Source: Alkalimonas delamerensis (GTDB lineage Bacteria; Pseudomonadota; Gammaproteobacteria; Enterobacterales; Alteromonadaceae). Taken from it: a stretch of DNA of 64,000 nt. A program made the translations under genes and the position numbers. Position 1 is the first letter of the stretch. Each line of letters opens with the position of its first letter. The notes below the pieces were generated by a model. That model made no database searches, was not told where the DNA came from, and saw nothing but the letters and a program-made list of their open reading frames with translations. Shown here one piece after another: positions 53,987 through 62,918 of the stretch. The stretch covers positions 310,001 to 374,000 of the forward strand of contig NZ_JAUZVY010000002.1 in NCBI RefSeq assembly GCF_030717955.1, written 5' to 3'.

Positions 53987-55387
53987 TTAGAAATCGGCAT
54001 TGCCAGGGGTGCGTGGGAAGGGGATCACATCCCGCACATTGCCCATGCCGGTGACATAGCTGACCAGACGCTCAAAACCCAGACCAAAGCCAGAGTGAGG
54101 CACGGTGCCATAACGGCGTAGATCGCGGTACCAGCCGTAATCGTCTTTGTTCAGGCCCATGGCTGCCAGCCGCTCATCCAGCTTGTCGAGGCGCTCTTCA
54201 CGCTGACTGCCACCAATGATTTCACCAATGCCGGGTGCCAGAATGTCCATCGCCGCCACCGTCTTGCCATCTTCGTTCAAGCGCATGTAGAAAGCTTTGA
54301 TGTCTTTCGGGTAGTTTTGCAAAATAATGGGCGCGCCCACATGCTCTTCGGCCAGGTAGCGCTCGTGCTCGGACTGCAAATCGATGCCCCATTCGACCGG
54401 GTAGTTGAAGGTTTTGCCGCAGTTTTGCAGGATCGCAATCGCATCGGTGTAGTCCATCCGTACAAAGCTGGAGTCGACCATCTTTTGCAGGCGATTGATG
54501 GCGTCTTTATCGACCCGCTCGGCAAAAAAGGCCATGTCATCGGCCCGCTCTTCCAGCACCGCTTTAAAGACATACTTCAGCATGTCTTCAGCCAGTTGGG
54601 CTACATCGGCCAGCTCGGCAAAGGCGACTTCCGGTTCAATCATCCAGAACTCCGCCAGATGGCGGCTGGTGTTGGAGTTTTCGGCGCGAAAAGTCGGGCC
54701 AAAGGTATAGACCTTCGACAAAGCACAGCAGTAGGTTTCCACGTTCAGCTGGCCGGAGACCGTCAGGAAGGTTTCCCGATCGAAGAAGTCCTGGCTGTAA
54801 TCTACTTTTCCATCGTCGGTACGAGGCAGGTTCTCCAGATCCAGGGTGCTAACCCGGAACATTTCGCCAGCCCCTTCGGTATCTGAGCCGGTGATGATGG
54901 GGGTGCTGATCCAGTAAAAGCCACGCTGATGGAAAAAGCGGTGGACTGCCTGGGCTAAACAGTTGCGGACCCGGGTGACTGCGCCGTGAATGTTGGTGCG
55001 TGGACGCAGATGGGCGAACTCGCGCAGGTACTCCATCGAGTGGCGTTTTGGCGCCATTGGGTAGGTATCGGGGTTCTCAACCCAACCGACCACCTGCACA
55101 GCGCTAGCCTGGATCTCAAACTGTTGGCCCTGGCCTTCCGAGCGGGCAATCTGGCCGCTGACGATCACCGAGCACGCCGTGGTTAAACGTTTTACTTCAC
55201 TGTCGTAATTGGCCAGATTGGCTGGTACCACGGCCTGGACGGCGTCGAAGCAGCTGCCATCGTGCACAGCCACAAAAGAAATACCGGCTTTGGAATCGCG
55301 TTTGGTACGAACCCAGCCTTTGACAGTGACGGTATCGCCAACAGCGTAGCGACCGCTTAAAACATCATGAATCACAGCATCGGACAT
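53987..55387 (-). CDS. asnS: Asparagine--tRNA ligase
   Basis: Class II aminoacyl-tRNA synthetase of 466 residues that charges tRNA-Asn. An N-terminal OB-fold anticodon domain (VTVKGWVRTKRDSKAGISFV) is followed by the catalytic domain with motif 2 in FRAENSNTSRHLAEFWMIEPE and motif 3 in GLGFERLVSYVTGMGNVRD, ending in the typical PRTPGNADF. It stands alone on the minus strand with a strong terminator. Confidence 0.97.
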   Translation of the reverse strand: MSDAVIHDVLSGRYAVGDTVTVKGWVRTKRDSKAGISFVAVHDGSCFDAVQAVVPANLANYDSEVKRLTTACSVIVSGQIARSEGQGQQFEIQASAVQVVGWVENPDTYPMAPKRHSMEYLREFAHLRPRTNIHGAVTRVRNCLAQAVHRFFHQRGFYWISTPIITGSDTEGAGEMFRVSTLDLENLPRTDDGKVDYSQDFFDRETFLTVSGQLNVETYCCALSKVYTFGPTFRAENSNTSRHLAEFWMIEPEVAFAELADVAQLAEDMLKYVFKAVLEERADDMAFFAERVDKDAINRLQKMVDSSFVRMDYTDAIAILQNCGKTFNYPVEWGIDLQSEHERYLAEEHVGAPIILQNYPKDIKAFYMRLNEDGKTVAAMDILAPGIGEIIGGSQREERLDKLDERLAAMGLNKDDYGWYRDLRRYGTVPHSGFGLGFERLVSYVTGMGNVRDVIPFPRTPGNADF

Positions 55388-55507
55388 GCTTGAGAGCTCC
55401 GTGTAAAGTTGGAAACCTGGCGGTTAAATTTGGTCAAAACAACAAGACATGTAATGATACTGACGCAGTGACTGAACACAAGCAAAACTTGGGTTTTTAA
55501 TGCCGAT

Positions 55508-55876
55508 ATGACCACAGAGCATGGTGCTTACAAAAATGATCGCCGCCGTGGCCCGGACTGGGTACGACGCTTGTTTGGCTGGCTGGCGATTTTGGCCTGG
55601 CTGTGTTTTATTCTGGCCTTGTTGCTGGTGCATTTTGCCCGGCCGGAAATGGATACCGGCCTGGTGCGTTACTGGGAGCTGGAGATCCGTGACGACTGGC
55701 ATCCGTTATTAACCAACTGGCTGCAGTGGATCCTCTATGCCACCGCAGCGCTTAGCGCCATCAGCTTGTTGTTAAACCGGCTGCGGCTTAGGCGAAAAAG
55801 CGACCGGCTGCATTTTAATCTGGTGCTGTTGCTGCTGGCATCCATTGCTTTAGGGCTCTACTTGCTTCGCCTGTAA
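55508..55876 (+). CDS. Small membrane protein of unknown function
   Basis: A 122-residue protein with three hydrophobic segments (about residues 23-43, 70-88 and 103-121) and a basic N-terminus (YKNDRRRGPDWVRRLF). I do not recognise the family. No strong ribosome site is seen. It converges with bioA and has 120 nt of divergent space with asnS. Codon usage looks like that of its neighbours, so it is probably a real gene. Confidence 0.7.
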   Translation: MTTEHGAYKNDRRRGPDWVRRLFGWLAILAWLCFILALLLVHFARPEMDTGLVRYWELEIRDDWHPLLTNWLQWILYATAALSAISLLLNRLRLRRKSDRLHFNLVLLLLASIALGLYLLRL

Positions 55877-55893
55877 CATCGGTCGATAACGGC

Positions 55894-57165
55894 TCAGACC
55901 CCAACGGCGCGGCGCATTGAGGCACAGAGCTTGCAGAGCTGTGCTGCGCTGATGATAAAGGGCGGCATTAGATAGATCAGCCGGTTAAAAGGCCGGATCC
56001 AAACCCCGTCGTTGACAAAATGCTGTTGCAGCTTTGCCACATCGACCTGCTGATGCATCTCCAGCACCCCAATCGCGCCCAGTACCCGGACTTCTTTCAC
56101 CTCAGGCGAGGCCTGGCAGGGAGCCAGCTCGGCTTTTAGCTGCGCTTCAATGGCCGGGACCTGTTGTTGCCAATCACCGGCCTGAATCAATGTCAGGCTG
56201 GCGTTGGCCACTGCGCAAGCCAGCGGGTTGGCCATAAAGGTAGGGCCATGCATCAGACCGCCGGCTTCACTTTGGCTCACGCCAAACGCCACCTGATCGG
56301 TACAGAGGGTGGCCGCCATCGTCATGTAACCGCCGGTCAGGGCTTTGCCCAGACAAAGGATATCCGGGCTGATCCTGGCTTGCTCACAGGCAAAGAGGCT
56401 GCCGGTACGGCCAAAGCCGGTGGCAATTTCATCGGCAATCAGCAGCACATCAAACTCATCGCACAGAGCGCGGCAGCCGGCCAGATAGTCGGGATGATAA
56501 AAGCGCATGCCGCCATAGCCTTGCACCAGAGGCTCGACGATCAGAGCAGCGATATACGAATGCCGCTGCTGCAGCAATTGTCGAAGTGGTTGCAGGCTCT
56601 CGGGTCGAAAATCCTGGTGGTAAGGGCTTTCCGGTGCCGGTAAAAAGTGGTGCTGCGGCAGTAACTTGCTGAACATACTGTGCATGCTGTCCACCGGATC
56701 GCACACCGCCATGGCGGCAAAGGTATCGCCATGGTAACCCTTGCGCAGACTGATCAGTTCGGTTTTGCCGCTGTGACCAAGGCCTTGCCAGTATTGCAGT
56801 GCCATTTTAAGCGCGACTTCGACCGCGATGGAGCCGCTGTCGGCCAGGAAAACTTTGCGAAGTGGAGCCGGAGTCATGGCGACCAGCTGTTGGCACAAGC
56901 TGATGGCCGGCGGGTGAGTAATGCCGCCAAACATCACGTGCGCCATCTGGCCCAGTTGCTGTTGAATGGCCTGATCCAGCACCGGATGACGGTAGCCATG
57001 CACCGCCGACCACCAGGACGCTGTGCCATCGACCAGCCGCTGACCATTATCCAGGATCAATTCACAGCCTTCAGCGGCCACCACCGGATACACCGGCAAA
57101 GGATCCTGCATCGAAGTGTAAGGGTGCCAGATGTGCTCACGGTCAAAGGCCAAATCAATGCTCAT
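55894..57165 (-). CDS. bioA: Adenosylmethionine--8-amino-7-oxononanoate aminotransferase
   Basis: PLP-dependent enzyme of biotin synthesis that makes 7,8-diaminopelargonate, using S-adenosylmethionine as amino donor. The 423 residues include the N-terminal HIWHPYTSMQDPLPVYPV, the WWSAVHGYRHP region, IADEIATGFGRTGSLFACE, and the PLP lysine in LCLGKALTGGYMTMAAT. It is divergent from bioB, as in E. coli and many relatives. Confidence 0.97.
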   Translation of the reverse strand: MSIDLAFDREHIWHPYTSMQDPLPVYPVVAAEGCELILDNGQRLVDGTASWWSAVHGYRHPVLDQAIQQQLGQMAHVMFGGITHPPAISLCQQLVAMTPAPLRKVFLADSGSIAVEVALKMALQYWQGLGHSGKTELISLRKGYHGDTFAAMAVCDPVDSMHSMFSKLLPQHHFLPAPESPYHQDFRPESLQPLRQLLQQRHSYIAALIVEPLVQGYGGMRFYHPDYLAGCRALCDEFDVLLIADEIATGFGRTGSLFACEQARISPDILCLGKALTGGYMTMAATLCTDQVAFGVSQSEAGGLMHGPTFMANPLACAVANASLTLIQAGDWQQQVPAIEAQLKAELAPCQASPEVKEVRVLGAIGVLEMHQQVDVAKLQQHFVNDGVWIRPFNRLIYLMPPFIISAAQLCKLCASMRRAVGV

Positions 57166-57202
57166 AAAGTAACCATCAGTAAAGTTATGTCGGTGAATCA
57201 GA

Positions 57203-57230
57203 TTGACAAGTTGGGGTTGGCGGCTAGACT
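57203..57230 (+). promoter_or_regulatory. Promoter of bioB in the bioA-bioB region
   Basis: TTGACA (57203-57208) and TAGACT (57225-57230) with 16-nt spacing, about 40 nt before the bioB start. I looked for the BirA operator (TTGTAAACC inverted repeat) in this region and did not see a recognisable copy. Confidence 0.6.
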
Positions 57231-57271
57231 AGCGAAAAATAACCCGAACCACAATCCAAATGGGGAACCTC

Positions 57272-58312
57272 ATGCCAGCAGCCATCCGTCACGACTGGAG
57301 CCTAGCCGAAGTCAACGCGCTTTTCGCACTGCCATTCAACGACTTATTATTTCAGGCCCAGACGGTGCATCGTCAGCACTTTACCCCGAACGAGGTGCAG
57401 GTCAGTACTTTGCTGTCGATCAAAACCGGCGCTTGCGCCGAAGACTGCAAGTACTGCCCGCAAAGTGGGCACTACAACACCGGCCTGGAGCGCGAACGCC
57501 TGCTGGAAGTCGAGAAGGTGTTGCGTCAGGCCCAGGCCGCTAAAGAGAAGGGGGCCACCCGCTTTTGCATGGGCGCAGCCTGGAGCAACCCCAAGCAGCG
57601 TGATATGCCGTACCTGATTGAAATGGTGCGGGGCGTTAAAGCCATGGGTCTGGAAACCTGCATGACGCTCGGCATGATTGACCCGGAGCAGGCGCAAAGC
57701 CTGGCCTCTGCCGGTCTGGATTACTACAACCACAACCTGGATACCTCACCGGAATTTTACGGCGAAATTATTACCACCCGTACTTATCAGGATCGGTTGG
57801 ATACGCTGCAACACGTGCGTGATGCCGGCATGAAAGTCTGCTGCGGTGGCATCCTGGGGATGGGGGAGTCGGCCAATGATCGCTCAGCCTTGCTGATGCA
57901 GCTGGCCAACTTGCCGGAGCACCCGGAAAGTGTGCCTATCAATATGTTGGTAAAAGTGCAGGGCACGCCGCTGGAAAACGTCGACGACATGGATGCTTTT
58001 GATTTTATCCGTGCCATTGCCGTGGCTCGTATTCTGATGCCGGCCAGCCATGTGCGCTTATCGGCCGGTCGCAGCCGGATGAACGAGCAAATGCAGGCCT
58101 TGTGCTTTATGGCCGGCGCCAACTCGATTTTCTACGGTGATAAGTTACTGACCACCGACAACCCGGAAGCCGATGCCGATATGCAACTGTTTGCCAAGCT
58201 CGGGATCCGCCCGGAGCAGCGTCAGGATGTATCGGACGAAGCCCATGCGCTGGCGCTGGCCGATGCCATCAAAGAGCAGCAGCAAGCGCCGCTGTATCAC
58301 GCCGCCGGTTAA
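57272..58312 (+). CDS. bioB: Biotin synthase
   Basis: Radical-SAM enzyme that inserts sulfur into dethiobiotin. The 346 residues equal the E. coli length. The radical-SAM cluster is in CAEDCKYCPQS, and the second cluster and substrate residues are in YYNHNLDTSPEFY, VCCGGILGMGE and RLSAGRSRM. I chose ATG 57272 because GGGGA lies 5 nt upstream and the length then matches; ATG 57260 is in frame but lies before that site. bioF follows after 5 nt. Confidence 0.97.
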   Translation: MPAAIRHDWSLAEVNALFALPFNDLLFQAQTVHRQHFTPNEVQVSTLLSIKTGACAEDCKYCPQSGHYNTGLERERLLEVEKVLRQAQAAKEKGATRFCMGAAWSNPKQRDMPYLIEMVRGVKAMGLETCMTLGMIDPEQAQSLASAGLDYYNHNLDTSPEFYGEIITTRTYQDRLDTLQHVRDAGMKVCCGGILGMGESANDRSALLMQLANLPEHPESVPINMLVKVQGTPLENVDDMDAFDFIRAIAVARILMPASHVRLSAGRSRMNEQMQALCFMAGANSIFYGDKLLTTDNPEADADMQLFAKLGIRPEQRQDVSDEAHALALADAIKEQQQAPLYHAAG

Positions 58313-58317
58313 CGCCG

Positions 58318-59484
58318 ATGGATCAGACCCGCATGCAGCTGGCGCTGCAGGAGCGACGTCAGCTGCAACTGCATCGCAATCAAGCCCCTTTGCAGCCACT
58401 GACGGCAGGCCTGCTGCGAGGGGGCGGCAAGGATTACCTGAATTTTTCCGGCAACGATTACCTTGGTTTGTCACAGGAGCCGGTCGTGCTGAAGGCGTTG
58501 TGCGACGGTGCCAGCCGCTATGGCCTGGGCAGTACCGGCTCACCTTTGGTGACCGGGCATCAGTACCCACACCAGGCGTTGTGCGATGCGCTCTGTGACT
58601 GGCTGGGCTTTGACGATGTGCTGCTGTTTTCCTCTGGCTTTGCCGCCAATCAATGCATGCTGCAAACCCTGGCTGCCAGCGAGGAGCGGTTGCTGCTGGA
58701 TAAACTGAGCCACGCCTCGCTGATTGATGCTGCCAAACACCATGCTGGCGGCTTTAAACGCTTTTTGCACAACGACCTGAGCTCGCTTGACAAACTGCTG
58801 GCACAAACCCTACCTGCCAAGGCGGTGGTGGTGACCGAAGGGGTCTTTAGTATGGATGGCGACAGTCCGGACTTGGCAGCGCTGAGTGCCCTGTGTCAGA
58901 GGCATGCTGCGCCTTTGCTGTTGGACGATGCCCACGGCCTGGGCGTGCTAGGCAGCGAAGGGAGGGGCAGCTGGCAGCAACAAGGGCTGACGCCCGCCTC
59001 GTTGCAAGCCTGTATGGGCAACTTTGGCAAGGCACTGGGTGGCTCAGGTGGTTTTGTTGCCGGCTCTGCTACCGTCATTGATTACCTGCGTCAGTATGGT
59101 CGTCATTACATCTACAGTACGGCGCTGTCACCGGCGCTTTGCGTGGCACTTCGTGAAGCCGTTTTGCTGTGCCGTCAACAAAGCTGGCGCCGGGAGCGGC
59201 TGGCCGCTCATATTCAGTTGTTGCAGCAACTGGCCAAGGCTGAGGAGCTGCCAATGCTGGCATCGGATTCCGCTATTCAACCTGTGCTGATTGGCGATAC
59301 CAGCCAGGCGCTGGCCATCAGCGATGCCCTAAAGCAACAGGGGATTTGGTTGGGGGCAATCCGACCGCCAACGGTGGCTCCGGGCAGTGCCCGTCTTCGC
59401 ATTACCTTAAGTGCCGCCCATCAGCCGGCTCAGATCCGGCAGTTGGTGCAGGCACTTGGTCAGGCTTATCGGGGGACGCATTGA
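58318..59484 (+). CDS. bioF: 8-amino-7-oxononanoate synthase
   Basis: PLP-dependent enzyme that condenses pimeloyl-ACP with alanine. The 388 residues include FSGNDYLGLSQEP near the N-terminus, VTEGVFSMDGDSPDL, LLDDAHGLGVLG, and the PLP lysine in MGNFGKALGGSGGF. It overlaps the bioC start in TGATG, so the two are coupled. Confidence 0.97.
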   Translation: MDQTRMQLALQERRQLQLHRNQAPLQPLTAGLLRGGGKDYLNFSGNDYLGLSQEPVVLKALCDGASRYGLGSTGSPLVTGHQYPHQALCDALCDWLGFDDVLLFSSGFAANQCMLQTLAASEERLLLDKLSHASLIDAAKHHAGGFKRFLHNDLSSLDKLLAQTLPAKAVVVTEGVFSMDGDSPDLAALSALCQRHAAPLLLDDAHGLGVLGSEGRGSWQQQGLTPASLQACMGNFGKALGGSGGFVAGSATVIDYLRQYGRHYIYSTALSPALCVALREAVLLCRQQSWRRERLAAHIQLLQQLAKAEELPMLASDSAIQPVLIGDTSQALAISDALKQQGIWLGAIRPPTVAPGSARLRITLSAAHQPAQIRQLVQALGQAYRGTH

Positions 59485-60278
59485 TGGCTGGGCATGCTCC
59501 GGCCATTGCCGCGCATTTTGGCAAAGCCAGTCAGAGTTACGAATCGGCCGCCCGCTTGCAACGTCACAGCGGTTACGCGGCACTGAAGCTGCTGAAACCG
59601 GTTCCGCGTAACCAGTTGTTGGATCTGGGCTGTGGCCCGGCCTGGCTGCATCCAGAGCTGGCTAGCCAGTGCCAGACCTTGCTGGCTGCAGACTTGAGTG
59701 CCGGCATGCTGCAGCAGGCCAGGCAGCTTGGGCTGGCCAGTCAGTACCTGCAAGCCGATGCTGCTGCGTTGCCTTTGCCGGCTCGGAGTCTGGATGCGGT
59801 GTTTTCCAATTTAATGCTGCAGTGGTGCCCAAGGCCGGCAGAGGTCGCTTCCGAGTTGCAACGGCTGTTACGACCAGGCGGCCAGGCGGTGATTACCAGC
59901 TTGCTGCACGGCACTCTGGCCGAGTTGCGGCAGGCTTTTTTAGCCGCTGGTCTGCCGGTGCATGTCAATGCTTTCTTAAGCGCCGATGTGCTGCTCAGTG
60001 CCATGCAGCAGGGAGCACCAGCCATGCAGTGGCAGCTTCGCACCGAGTCTGTGCAGTTGCCTTATCCGGATGTGCTGGCGCTGGCGCGTGAGCTAAAATC
60101 GCTGGGCGCCAATTATGTGCTGGCTGCAGACGCAGAGTCTGGGCGGGGTTTAACCGGCCGCCGCTACTGGCAGCAATTGCAACAGGCGTATCCTTGCCCT
60201 GAGACAGCCAATCGAGCTGCTCCCAATGGCATCGTCGCCAGTTACCAGCTGGCTTATTTGGTTGGAGTCAAAGCATGA
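59484..60278 (+). CDS. bioC: Malonyl-ACP O-methyltransferase
   Basis: SAM-dependent methyltransferase that starts biotin synthesis by methylating malonyl-ACP. The 264 residues contain the SAM motif LLDLGCGPAWLHPEL and a C-terminal block (NYVLAADAESGRGLTGRRYW) seen in BioC. ATG 59484 overlaps the bioF stop; the longer frame from 59346 lies inside bioF. The stop overlaps bioD as ATGA. Confidence 0.93.
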   Translation: MAGHAPAIAAHFGKASQSYESAARLQRHSGYAALKLLKPVPRNQLLDLGCGPAWLHPELASQCQTLLAADLSAGMLQQARQLGLASQYLQADAAALPLPARSLDAVFSNLMLQWCPRPAEVASELQRLLRPGGQAVITSLLHGTLAELRQAFLAAGLPVHVNAFLSADVLLSAMQQGAPAMQWQLRTESVQLPYPDVLALARELKSLGANYVLAADAESGRGLTGRRYWQQLQQAYPCPETANRAAPNGIVASYQLAYLVGVKA

Positions 60279-60952
60279 ACGCCTTTTTTGTCACTGGCAC
60301 CGATACCGATGCTGGTAAAACCTACGTTAGCCGCGCTTTGCTGCAGGGGCTACACCAAGCAGGCTTTCGAACCATTGGAGCTAAACCAATCGCAGCCGGA
60401 GTGGATGGCACCGGGCAAAACCCGGATGCACTGGCGCTGCAGGCAGCCAGCTCGGTGCCACTGGACTACGCGGCCATCAATCCCATCTTGCTGCAAGCGG
60501 CGGTAGCGCCGCATCTTGCCGCTGCCATCGAGCAGCAGCCATTGGATGAAGAGGTGCTGAGCCAGCAGCTTCGTGCATTAAAGCAACAAGCCGATTTGGT
60601 GTTGGTTGAAGGGGCCGGTGGCTGGTTGCTGCCATTATCGGCCAGCCGCTATCTGGCCGATTGGGTGGCTGAGCAGCAATTGCCGGTGCTGTTGGTGGTG
60701 GGGATGAAGCTGGGCTGTTTGAACCACGCCATGCTGACAGTACGCGAAATTGAACGCTCTGGCCTGCGCTTGCTCGGCTGGGTTGCCAATGGCGTCGATC
60801 CGACAATGCAGCTGCAACAGGAAAACATTGCCGATTTGCAGCAGCGCATCCCAGCGCCATGCCTTGGCATCGTGCCGCACCAGCCCGAAGGGGCCAGCTC
60901 GTTGCTGCAGCAGCAACTGGCTGGCGCTTTGCTGAATGCACTAAAGCTGTAG
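60275..60952 (+). CDS. bioD: ATP-dependent dethiobiotin synthetase
   Basis: Enzyme that closes the ureido ring of biotin with CO2 and ATP. The 225 residues start with the P-loop FFVTGTDTDAGKTYVSRAL and contain LVEGAGGWLLPLS, both diagnostic. It is the last gene of bioBFCD and overlaps the pepE tail on the other strand by 12 nt. bioH is not in the window. Confidence 0.96.
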   Translation: MNAFFVTGTDTDAGKTYVSRALLQGLHQAGFRTIGAKPIAAGVDGTGQNPDALALQAASSVPLDYAAINPILLQAAVAPHLAAAIEQQPLDEEVLSQQLRALKQQADLVLVEGAGGWLLPLSASRYLADWVAEQQLPVLLVVGMKLGCLNHAMLTVREIERSGLRLLGWVANGVDPTMQLQQENIADLQQRIPAPCLGIVPHQPEGASSLLQQQLAGALLNALKL

Positions 60953-61645
60953 TAACGCCGATAGCTCGCTGCCTGCTGTCAGCTGGGATTTAGTGCCGCC
61001 TATAAACCGATAAGCGCCCGACTCGCCGAGCACAGTGAGCTGTTCCCCCTGGCGCAGCAAGGCACTGCCTTCCGGTAAAGCAATGATCGGCATCTCAGGC
61101 TCTAACACCATAAATTCGGCCAGGCGCATATCGCGGGTTTCGCCATGAAAATCGGCCGGGTGCTGATCGGTGTAATGCGGGTTCAGCTGAAACGGCAGCA
61201 GGCCCAGAGCGTCAAAGGACTCCGGCTGCACAATCGGCATATCGTTGGTGGTACGGATGCTTAAGCCGGTCAGGTTGGCCCCGGCACTCCAGCCGATGTA
61301 AGGCAGTCCTTCGGTTACGCGTTTTTTGATCAGCGCCAGTAAATTCAATTGCTGCAGCCGCTTAAGCAGTGCAAAGGTATTGCCGCCACCCACCAGAATC
61401 GCCTCGGCTTGCTCGATGGCGTTGGCCGGGTTGTCAAACCGATGCAGGCTATCGACTGCAATACCAAGGGGGGCTAATGCCTCAACGACCTTGGCCTGAT
61501 AGGCATCAAAGTCGACACTCACCCCGGCATAAGGGACAAACAGCAAGCGCGAACAGCCGCTAAGATGCTGCTTAATCCAGGGCAGGTAAGGCACCAGATA
61601 ATCGCTGTTATTCACTTTGGAACTGCTCAGGGCTAAAAGCTGCAT
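60941..61645 (-). CDS. pepE: Dipeptidase E (S51 family)
   Basis: A 234-residue cytoplasmic serine peptidase that cuts dipeptides with N-terminal aspartate. The nucleophile serine is in YIGWSAGANLTG, and the AILVGGGNTFALLK, TTNDMPIVQPESFDALGL and LNPHYTD segments match E. coli PepE. I chose ATG 61645, with GGAG 5 nt upstream; the adjacent ATG 61648 is too close to it. It converges with bioD. Confidence 0.93.
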   Translation of the reverse strand: MQLLALSSSKVNNSDYLVPYLPWIKQHLSGCSRLLFVPYAGVSVDFDAYQAKVVEALAPLGIAVDSLHRFDNPANAIEQAEAILVGGGNTFALLKRLQQLNLLALIKKRVTEGLPYIGWSAGANLTGLSIRTTNDMPIVQPESFDALGLLPFQLNPHYTDQHPADFHGETRDMRLAEFMVLEPEMPIIALPEGSALLRQGEQLTVLGESGAYRFIGGTKSQLTAGSELSALLQL

Positions 61646-61766
61646 CATATCTCCGTGGGTCGAATTGGGGGCAGGTTGTGATTAAAGAGGAAGCAAGTGT
61701 ACGAAAGCAATTACCCGCTGACAACTTTGCTTACACTCTTTCAGCGCGCTTTTCATCGCGTATTCA

Positions 61767-61794
61767 TTGAAAATTCAGATGCTAGCCTTATATT
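61767..61794 (+). promoter_or_regulatory. Promoter of htpX
   Basis: TTGAAA (61767-61772) and TATATT (61789-61794) with 16-nt spacing, about 30 nt before the htpX start. It fits a sigma-70 promoter. I see no clear heat-shock (sigma-32) promoter or Cpx box nearby. Confidence 0.55.
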
Positions 61795-61825
61795 AAGGAC
61801 AGTTGATTTTTAAAAGAGGTTCACC

Positions 61826-62686
61826 ATGAAAAGAGTGCTGTTGTTTTTAGCGACCAACCTGGCTGTGCTGGTGGTGCTGAGTATTGCACTGAGTATTATT
61901 TTTACCTTCTTCGGCATTGATCGCGGCAGCATTGGCGGTTTGCTGGTGTTTGCGGCCATCTTTGGTTTTGGTGGTTCTTTTATCTCGCTGGCAATGTCCA
62001 AATGGATGGCCAAGCGCTCCACCGGTGCGGTGGTGATTGAACAGCCGCGCAACGCTACTGAGAAATGGCTGGTGGACACCGTCGCCCGTCAGGCGCGTCA
62101 GGCAGGCATCGGCATGCCGGAAGTGGCTATTTACGACTCGCCGGAAATGAACGCCTTTGCCACCGGCATGAATCGCAACGAATCTCTGGTCGCTGTCTCT
62201 ACCGGCTTGCTGCGCAATATGCGTGAAGACGAAGTCGAAGCTGTATTGGCGCACGAGGTATCGCACATCGCCAATGGCGACATGGTGACACTGACCCTGA
62301 TCCAGGGGGTGGTCAATACCTTTGTTATTTTCCTGGCGCGTTTGATTGCCGGTGCTATACGGCAGAACAACCAACAGCTGGGCACCATGGCGTACTTCGG
62401 CATTGTGATAGCGCTGGAAATGCTGTTTGGTGTGCTGGCCAGCATCATCGTGATGTGGTTCTCGCGCCAGCGTGAATACCGCGCCGATGCCGGTGCCGCT
62501 CGCTTGGAAGGTCCCAATAAAATGATCGCTGCTTTGCAGCGGCTGCAACACAATCACGAAAGCCGGCTGGAAGGCAGCATGGCCGCTTTCGGTATCGCTG
62601 GCGGCGGCAAGAAGTCTGAGCTCTTTATGTCGCACCCACCGCTGGAAAAACGCATCGCTGCGCTGCAAAACCGCCGAGAGTTTTAA
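61826..62686 (+). CDS. htpX: Membrane zinc protease HtpX
   Basis: A 286-residue inner-membrane metalloprotease (M48) that helps remove damaged membrane proteins. Four hydrophobic segments are present: two near the N-terminus (about 5-25 and 35-55) and two in the middle (about 158-178 and 192-213). The zinc motif is HEVSHIANGDM, and the later REYRADAGAA provides the third ligand. AGAGGT lies just before the ATG. A strong terminator follows. Confidence 0.96.
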   Translation: MKRVLLFLATNLAVLVVLSIALSIIFTFFGIDRGSIGGLLVFAAIFGFGGSFISLAMSKWMAKRSTGAVVIEQPRNATEKWLVDTVARQARQAGIGMPEVAIYDSPEMNAFATGMNRNESLVAVSTGLLRNMREDEVEAVLAHEVSHIANGDMVTLTLIQGVVNTFVIFLARLIAGAIRQNNQQLGTMAYFGIVIALEMLFGVLASIIVMWFSRQREYRADAGAARLEGPNKMIAALQRLQHNHESRLEGSMAAFGIAGGGKKSELFMSHPPLEKRIAALQNRREF

Positions 62687-62711
62687 GCCAATAAGGCTTA
62701 AACAACCTCCC

Positions 62712-62742
62712 AAAAACCGGCTCCGCAAGGGCCGGTTTTTTT
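62712..62742 (+). terminator. Terminator after htpX
   Basis: A 10-bp perfect stem, AAAAACCGGC (62712-62721) with GCCGGTTTTT (62731-62740), then more T residues. Confidence 0.88.
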
Positions 62743-62918
62743 CTGCCGTTCAGTTCGCAGTTACTGTGGTTGACAAAGATGGGAAAGTATCGGGCAATTT
62801 GAAAGACACACGCTTTATTCGTGCGGTCATGCATCAAAAACCGTAAACCTTGGTATAGGCAAGATAGGCAGTAATCTCTCACTCCTTTAGCCCGCACCGA
62901 TAGCACGACACCAGGCAT

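Noticed and set aside
57166..57271. BirA operator between bioA and bioB
   Set aside because: I searched for the inverted TTGTAAACC-type half-sites and saw only short partial matches, so I do not report an operator.
61847..62728. Antisense frame of 293 residues over htpX
   Set aside because: HtpX is certain on the other strand, and the antisense product resembles no family; it also crosses the htpX terminator.
62743..62918. Short gene in the htpX to exporter gap
   Set aside because: Frames here are short or run across the htpX terminator on the antisense strand; I see no ribosome site or conserved motif.
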